NCBI GenBank assembly: GCA_013398955.1
Contig: VWPU01018943.1
Coordinates: 1 to 64,000 of the forward strand
From: Callaeas wilsoni
Lineage: Eukaryota > Chordata > Aves > Passeriformes > Callaeidae
Length of the DNA: 64,000 nt
Reading direction: 5' to 3'
The notes below the pieces were generated by a model. It was not told the origin of the DNA and ran no database searches. It saw only the letters and a program-made list of their open reading frames with translations. Of this stretch, positions 36,401 to 45,400 are shown in pieces (positions within the stretch are counted from its first letter, which is position 1; each line of letters starts with the position of its first letter). The position numbers and the translations under genes are program-made.

Positions 36401-39400
36401 CTAGACCAATTTGCTCCAAGCCCCTTCCAACCTGGCCTTGGACACTTCCAGGGATAGGAAGGGATATAGTCTAAACAGGGAAGGATACAATCCAAACAGT
36501 ATTTTTGTGGGTAAGTCTGTTCCAGGTAAAAAGGTGGCAATGCAGAATCCTTTCTGCAGAAGGAGATGAGCACATGCTCTGTTCGCTGTTCCTCCAAGCT
36601 GTGTTAGCACTCTGAGCAAACATAAATAGGGGTTTGGGTTCACATCCTTTCCCTTCATCCACATGTGAGTGTCTGGCCAACAGAGGGCACAGTTCGGGAA
36701 TGCTTGCCTCCCAAGCTGTGTCTCCTGCCCAGAGAGACACAGCTGAGGACAGAGTGTTTTAGGGGTGGTGGAATATCTTGGGAGACACACAATATGAGCA
36801 TTTATCCAGCCACCAGACACTTTGGAACCCTTGTCACCAAGGAGATGACTGTACTTCTTGCAGTGATTTGCTCTTCCTAGAACCTTTTTGGACAAGAGCT
36901 AAAATTACTGAAACAAGCTGGTGCAGTTCTGTGGGAGATGCTGCACAGGAGCGACCTGCAGCCTCAAGAGATTAGATTGAGGACTAGGGTTATAGTATGG
37001 TAAATATACTGGAAATAGATCCCTTCCAGCTGACGCTTGGGAAGTGCCAGAGTGTCTTGAGTGGGACTCAACCTGTCTGGAGCCTCCACTGGGCAGCTTT
37101 TTCCATTAAAAGAGACTGGTGACACCTTTGTCTTTAGCCTTGTGCCCCATGGAGCATGTGCTAGCGTGTCTGACAGGACAGAGGGTGTGACAGCAAAGGG
37201 TCAGTGTGGGCTGTGCTCGTGTTCTGTACCCAGGTTAAATCTCCCTGTTTGTATGCATTCCTGCTAGAGACTAATCCCTGAGTGCTGCATACTCAGGAAC
37301 AGGCTCATCCAAGGGAGCAGGATTTGTGATTATATTTAAAGAAATTAAAGGTATTTCTAGTGCTTGCTGAGCTTGTCCTCAGTGCACCTTTCCAGAGCAG
37401 GTGGTAGGTACTGTTTTGAAGCCTTATTAAAATTGGTTTAAAAATAGGCTTTGCTCTTGTCTTAATTTATGAAATGCTTCCTTAGCAGTGAATTCCAGAG
37501 TTATCCACTTCAGTTTCCCTCCTGCATCCTGCAAGACTAAACACAGTGGGCTCCCTCCCTTGGAATGAGATTGGGCAAGAAGCTGGGGGGGGGCCTGTGT
37601 TCCTGGTGAAAAATTCCAGGCAGTGCTTCTCCTGTGACCTCTGTTCTCTGGCTCTTTGCAGGCTGAACTGACCTTCAGTGCTGGGGACGTTATCACTGTC
37701 TTTGGGTCCATGGATGATGATGGATTCTACTATGTAAGTGCAGGGCTTGGGAAGGTCCTATGCTTACACTGGAAATTGTTGGAGTTCATGGGGAAGCAGA
37801 AAGCAGGGAACCAAGTATTCTGCTTTTGGGAAGAAAATAAACCCCTCTCTACTTAGTGCAGGGCAGCCTGTTTCTGGCACTCATTGCTCCTGCTGTAAAT
37901 CCAGTATTACAGAAATTGGAGTGGTTTGGGGAAGGGACCTTAAAGCTTATCTTGTTCCACCCCCTGCCATTGGCAGGGACACCTTCCACTATCCCAGGGA
38001 TCTAAGCCCTGTCCAGCCTGGTCTTAGACACTGCCAGGGATCCAGGGGCAGCCACAGCTGCTCTGGGCACCCTGTGCGAGGGCCTCAGCATGCTCACAGC
38101 CAGGAGTTTTTTCACAATATCCCATTCAGCCCTGCCCTCTGGCAATGGGAAGCCATTCCCCCTTGTCCTGTCTCTCTGTCCCTTGTCCCAAGCCCCTCTC
38201 CCGCTCTCCTGGAGCCCCTTTAGGCTCTGGCAGGGGCTCTAAGATCTCCCTGGAACCTTCTCTTCTCCAGGTGGACACCCCGAGGTATCCTAGCCTGGCT
38301 GCAGAGCAGAGGGCTCCAGCCCTCAGAGCATCCCTGTGGCCTTTAAGTGTTCTGAGTTTATGAGTTGCCTGCAGGTTTCCCAAAGGCTCGCCTGCGTTTT
38401 TCTGTGCGCACACCAGCTGAACCAGCACCTGCTCAGAGCTAACATTTCACCAGGCACTCGGACACTTGGGCCAGAGGCTGGAATGGTGATCCAAGTAAGC
38501 AGACACATTCCTGGGACTGTGCCTGTCCTCCAGCTGTGTGCCAGACTTGAGCCTTGGCCCTTGGATCATCCACCTCTTCCTGCATGGGAAACAGTGTGCA
38601 TTCACACATCAGACTTGAGGCTGAGCTCCAGGTTAAGTCTGAGGGCATCACTGGGATTGTTTTGTTTGATCTTTTATCATGTTGGACGAACAGCATTGCT
38701 GGGGTGGGTTTTGTTTCACCTAGCCCCTGGCTGTAGACCTGGATTCATATTTGTAGGAATACAACAGTGCAGCTCTGGGCCTCTGTGATCACAGATGCAA
38801 TGCCTACAGGACATTGTACCAGTACTGCCTCATTCTTTAAAGACATCAGAAATACCAGGGCAAATCAAAGGCCTCTAGGGCACCTGTGGCACAGTCATAT
38901 TCCAGTATGGTAGTGGAGATTTTGAGTTTGTAGAAATCACCGTGTTGCTGGAATACCTTTGTCACAGCTTGCTGCCTTCTCTTCTTCCCTTACTCTCTTC
39001 TGTGTTTCTGCGCTCTGAATTGTTCCACAACTAAGCAAGGATGTGAGTTATGGTTTTTGCTGAGGATCCTCCCTACGTGGGTGTGTTCTGGACTTGTCTC
39101 AGCCCACAGCCCAACCTTCTCTTCAGGGCACTGCAGCTCAAGTTGTTATTTATTTCTCCAGGAAAGCTGACGTGAGAACTGAATGTTGATCTTGCAGGGA
39201 GAGCTGAACCAACAGAGAGGGCTTGTCCCATCCAACTTCTTGGAAGCTGTCCCTTTGGATGGAGGCACGGCCGAGGAATTCCACTCAAAAGATAAAGAAG
39301 CTTCTCTGCCGAGTTCTGAGAGCCAGGTGAGATGTGTGACTGCAAGGCACTGCCATCCAGGCATCCATGGCATGCAGCACCCGTGAGATCACTGCACTTA

Positions 39401-42400
39401 CTGCATGCAGCCTGTTCATCCATGGGAGATACCCAAGGGAGTGCTGGGAGCTCTTCCCAAAGACTTCCTCCTAGTGCAGAAAGAGGCACAAAACAACACC
39501 ACCTGCTGGGGCCTCAGTATGGTCAGGTGGGCAAGGAGCGTTCAAATCCCACCAGCAAATTGTTTAGATCCGCTGAAAGGTCAGGGGAAATCCTACTGGA
39601 AGCAAAGTTCAGCCAGCTCCCCAGGCACATGAAATTCCTTAAATATGATTATATCCCTGCCAGAGAGTTCTGGAATTAGCAATGCCCAAACACCCCAAGT
39701 TAGATATATCTTAATCCAGGCTGAGGTGCTTCTGAATAAATTCAGAACACAGTGAGGAGTTTCCCAAACAGTACTGTGGGATGGATCCTATGGTTTCAAA
39801 AGCATCCCCCAGAGGCAAGGAATTCAAAGGTTAAATTAACCCCTTGCATTGTGTTGCTGAGACTCTTGGAATAAAGGCTTAAGTGGGAGACTGGGGTTAT
39901 GTCAGGGACTGAGGCCAAAAGTGTAGCAGCTCCTTTGTCCTTCCTGGACCTCCTGTGCTGTCTCACTGTGGAGTGGGAGGCAGGAGGGACCCAGCTTGGT
40001 CCCAGCTCACATGAGCTCAAACCTTCAGTCCTTCTTGGGAGGTTGTTGGCACTGTCATGTGGTGCCAGACCCACATGAGTCAGAGCAGGTTGGCTTTGAG
40101 CCATCCTTAGGGAAATAGGTGGCCCTGAATCCCTGAATCCCGCTCTGTTGAACTCCCCACTGGTGCCATCCCAACTTTCCTGCTCTCTGCAGCATTTCTT
40201 TACCTTTTTTTCATGCTCAGCTCTTCCTTTTCTCTGTATCTATCTCTCTGTCTTAAAATGCTGCCTGGTCTCCCTTCACCTCAGCCCCACCCCCTTGCTT
40301 CCAGGCATTCCAGGCTTTGTGGGTACAGAATTTGCACTCCAGCCTTGATGCCTTCTCGGGCAGAGCAGCCTGGCTCAGGTTAATGAGGTTTGTGGGCAGT
40401 TTGTTGGATCATCTTCTGCCCTCAGCAGCTCTCTGGGGTCCTTGTACTTCCCTGTTGAGGATACTGGTCCTTGCTGGGGAATGACAGGTTAATCAGCTGT
40501 TACTGCCAGGGTTTAAGAGCCCTGAGGTCCCCCAAGTCTAATCTCCCTGGGGGTTAACAAGGGTGCAGAGTGGGGTTCTTTCTTCGGTTTCCCTCTCAAA
40601 ATTATTTAGTCTTACCAAATTACTCATTTGTTGAAATAGAGGGTGCCAAAGGAGACCTCAGCCAGTAAAATAAAGGTGGAATTCTAAGTATAACGTACTG
40701 CAGATCTTCCCCTTCCCTCTGGCATCAACCAGCAGCCACAGGGCCTGTTTCAGATTCCAGGGGTCATTGTTCCAACCCCAGCCCGGGTCCTCCTGGGAAC
40801 CAGGGGGAGTTCAGGTAACCTTGTCTGCCACTTGCAGATGTGAAGGGTTTGCAAAGCCAAACCCACTTTCCTCTCTGCTCTCTGCTGCTGAGTTCAGTGG
40901 GTGACTGATTCCCTGGACAGCACTTCGGCCCACATATCCCTGCATGCTGAAGGGTGGAAGCTCTTTTCCTGTGTTTCATGACTTTTTTTCAAGTAGAAGT
41001 GCCTTTCAGGTGTGTTAAAAACAACCCATATAAAATAGACACATTTCAGGCTTGCCTGCCCTTCAAACCTTTCCATTTGTCTCCAGTCCTCTGTGCCTGA
41101 GATCCAAGGGAGCTTCCCCTTGCACTGGCTCTGACTTTTGGGTGCACAGAGCAGAAGCCTGTTTGATTTGGTACTTTTGGTACTCCCCTGATCCATGAAC
41201 TGCTGCTCTCTGTAGTCTGGGGACTTGGAAAATTCAGATGATGATGAAACCAATTTTATTTGGGTAGGAATCAGCTCGAACTCCCTAGGCATGACTGTGC
41301 TTTGGCTGCTTCTCCTTCATGCCAGCCTGGCTCCTGTCCTGCTGCCTCCCTGCTTCCCCTGGATACCTGTCCTGGGGGATTCTGGCTCAGCCCCCCTGGC
41401 ACTCCTCCCACTTGTGCTTTGCAATCCAGACCTGTCTAAACAGCTTCCAAACAGGAAGGGCACTTTTGCCCCCTGTTCAAAGTGGTGTATTTACCCTGCT
41501 CAGAGCCAAACTGGTATTAATTAACTGCATTTAAGTGTGTTTAGTGATTCCTGAGGAGACAGAACCTGACCCCACCGTGGTTTTGGCTGTCACAGCAATC
41601 ACAGCATCCCAGCCTGTGGGCAGAAAATCTCATGGGGAAGAAGAAAGAAATACCTCCTGTAGAACAGACATACTCCATATCCATCCCTGAGCTGGAATGA
41701 GCTCTTCCAGTGATACAGCCATGTCTGAAGCTTTCCAAATTCCTGTAGCACTTTCACCCCACAGAGTTAAGGAAAACTTTCTTCTTCAATTTGCTGTTGG
41801 CAGAGCAGGCTCCCTGCAAATTCTCAGTCCCAGCTTGAGCCATGGCAGCTTAGGGGGGGATGTGTGTGCACCATAGCAGAGCTTTGGGCTCTGTTACACC
41901 TCATTCCAGTTGCAACAGAAGCTTCTCCATGAGTGATTTTTAAATCACTTGTAACTTCTTGGATGCGATGTTCTCACCTTGCCTGTTCTTCACACTTCCC
42001 TTCTCCCTGCTGCCCTACCAAAGGCCTGAGAATAAGGACAATTTATTTCCAAATTGAACTGGGAAAGGTGGATAATTTTGAATTATTTCTGACTAAATCT
42101 TAAAATGCTGGCACCTGAAAAGGTGAAGCAATTGAACTTAAAAACTGACAACATTTGGGGATTAGAATAAACAAACAAACAAACAAAAACAGCACAAAGA
42201 GGAGGATCCAAGAAGTTCTAGTCACAGCCAGGGCCCAAAACACTCATACTTACCAGCTCAGAGCAGCTGCTTTAATGCTATTCCTGCTGATGGAATGTTG
42301 TTCTATCAGTAATGTGCAGTTTCTGTCAGACTGATTGTAAAGCACTTTCAGAAAGTGTTTGATTCTAATTGATTTCATGTATTTATTTCTGCCTGTGTTA

Positions 42401-45400
42401 CGCACCTGGGACGGTTCTTTTCTTCAGAGAATGAGGAAGAGAAGAGTCCAGTGATAGATACGAATGATACATAGAGAGAGCAACCATGTAAGTGTGTGAG
42501 ACCTTCAACTTCCCACCCAGCCCAGCACCTCAAAGGCTCCTGCACCTGGAGTTGGCTCCTTTTCTTGCTTGTAGCTTGACAGGCTGGTTTGGGGCTGTGG
42601 TGGCAAATCCACCTTCAGGTCTGATGTCAGACCTTTCTCTGCCACCTGGGTTCTGTGGTAAAGACAAGCCATTCAGCACGTGAAGTGCAGTTGGTTGGAA
42701 CAATTATCTGGTGGTTTTGGGGACCAGGATGGGACTGTGCTGGATATTCAGGTTTGGGAAGGACCTGCTTTGTAATTCCACTTGGCCTTTCTGTTCATAT
42801 CAACAGCCAAAGCGATGTTTGGCCTTTGCCAGATCCTCCACAGTCTGAGCACACTTCATGTTCAGCCTGGGGTTTTTCCCTTCTGGATTTTACTCCTTCC
42901 TGAGAATAGTCCTGAAAAACCCCTGCCCTGCCCACCATCAATTTAAGAAAATAGTAACATTTAGTCCCTAAAACCAACCTTGTGTGGATAATTGTTCTGA
43001 GGCTGGGTGGGTGAGACTCCTGGTTTTGGGGGACAGCAGGAGCAGTCTTTGTTTTCCTTCGTTTCAGATGTGGTTTTCCAGAAATTGTGTTAATCAGTAA
43101 CATCTGACAGAGCACTAAAACCACCCCTGAAAACTGACATCACTCTCATGTTTATCACTCTAATAACTTGTATGAGGATCTTGACAGAGCAGTTTTTCCT
43201 TTATTTCTCTTAGAGAAGAACCCCCAATTTTAGTATGATTTTTCTCTTACCAGATGAATCTGTGAACTGGATCTGTTGCTTTCCTGCCACACAGAGACCT
43301 CTGAGAATATCTGTCCATGTTTGTGTGTGTGAGGATGCCTCTGTGTGTGGAACTCTGCCTGGGCATCATATTCCACAGCTGGGAACCCACACCAGGACTG
43401 CCAGGCAGACAGGAAACTGTCACTTCTTTTTCGCTGTTTCATACTTGACAGTGACGTTGGTGCTGCAGTGCCCTCACTCCAGTAAATAATTGTGACTTTG
43501 CGAGTAGGTTTGGGTACCTGTCTCTGTTTGCACGGGGCTTTTCATGCACAGCTCTGCAGGAGAAGTTGTTTGTGGGGCCACTTCAGGTATGCCCTGAAAC
43601 TATCCCACCTTTACCCAAAAAGTGTTTTTCAGTGGTGCATGGACAGACCCTCCACTGCTCTGACTGCACAGGGGCCTTTACATCCCTCCCACATCCCCCC
43701 CGAATGTTGGTGAGCCCCTTCTGGTGTTAGCCCAGTTCTTTTGGGCGTTTTATCCAAGGATTCTTCATTGCACAAATCATAAATAGCTTCTGCAGCAGAA
43801 CCTGGGGATTCTTTCTTTTGCTCCCAGCTAAGACAGCTAAGATGGCCCTCACCTGGCTTTCTTTTTCTCTTTGCCTCCATAAATCTTGCATTTCTGGTTG
43901 CAGGGGGTTCATCTGGGTTCATTCGCGTTTAGTCCCAGACTCCTCAGACCTGGCTGACACTTGGTTATCAGCACCAAGTGCTGTTCCTTGCACAAGGGAG
44001 CTGCCAGGACACACAGAGATTGCAGCTGCTGCTGCAGCATTGATTGGAGTGGACCTTGCAGGCAGAGTGCAGCTTTCCCAAGGGCCGTCCATCAGCACGT
44101 GTGACATCCTGCAGCATGTCCTGGGCAACAGCTGCCCTTAGGGCACAGTGCTGCACACCTGGAGCACTGCAGGAGTGCCTTGGAAAGCAGCATTTTCAGG
44201 TGAACAGAGAGTGTGAGCTTAGGAAAAGTCAGCCATGGGATTGGTTACTGTCATGGAGAGAGGCAGAGAGGAGTTCCAGCTCTGTCCTGTAGTTCAGGTA
44301 AGGGAGAGTCCTGTGGCACTGGCTCAGCTCAATGATTGCTGTGAGGCAGAAGCTGACTCTCAGCTTCATGGAGTTGAGAGGGTTCACAAATTCACTCCAA
44401 GACGGAGCTCCCTGTCCTCCTGCCCACTCAGGACTGACTCCACAGGTATTGTAAGTGCTGAGTCTGACCCAGAGCAGAGGTTTCTGCTCATCCTGGCCCA
44501 GGAGTGCTTCACTCCTGCAGCAGCCCAGAACAGCACAGCTTCCATCCGAGAGGGGAGGAGAGGTGACAGCCACTGGGTGCTCCTGGTCTCGCAGGAGGTG
44601 GGTACTGAACCAGCAGCAGGGTTACAGAGCAGGGCTGCTTTGACTTTGCACCCCAGGAGACTTTAAATGAAGTCCCCACAGTGCATGAGCATGCCTGTGC
44701 TAGAGTGAGGCATCAAGGCTCTGCCTCTGCCTTATTCAGCTGCTTGCCCTGGACAGAGTGGGACCAGGACCAAGCACATCAAGTCCTGCCCAGGAGCAGC
44801 TGCTGGGATCTTCATGCAGTTCCTGGCTGGAGCCTGATCTTCCGGAGTGCTTCCGCCTCAGGCAGAGGGTCTTGCTGCCACTGTAAGCATCTCACGTTCC
44901 CTCTGGGGGCTGTGGCGGCTGCAGACCTGTGAGGAACTCAGTGGGGTCCAGGTAGAGAGATGCTGAGGGTGTGATGTTCCAGTGTCCAGAGGGCTCTTTC
45001 CTGGCACAGCTCCAGCCACTCTCACCTTGTGTTTTGGGCAATGCCAGGACAGGATGTACAGCTGGAGCTTGGAAGCTCCTGGTTTTTGAAAGCTGTGTGG
45101 AAGAGAAGGCAGTGAGACTAAGGCTCTGCTTGGCCTCAGAAACCTAGAGCCTCTTCCCTGAGGAACTTGGCAGCCTCTTGGTAAAGCTTGACCTGCCAGA
45201 TTGGAAACTATCACTGTCTGGACACCTAAGCCTAGTGAGAGGAGATCGTGGAAGGAAGGCTGCTGCTGGGAACTGACCTGTCAGTGCTTTGTGAAGAGGA
45301 AACTGAGCCCAGGACTAGGGCACATTCTGATTTCCAAAAGCCCTTTCCAAAGGGAACAGCACTGTTTGAGGCTGGTGAGTCCCAATTAACCACGTCAAAC

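Larger units (their letters stand above)
34930..39197 (+). other. TSPOAP1 introns between E22 and E25
   Basis: Three introns of 0.9, 1.7 and 1.5 kb. They contain a short TG/TA alternation (35531-35556) and minus-strand CR1 elements at 36309-36465 and 37905-38345. No further coding signal. Confidence 0.6.
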
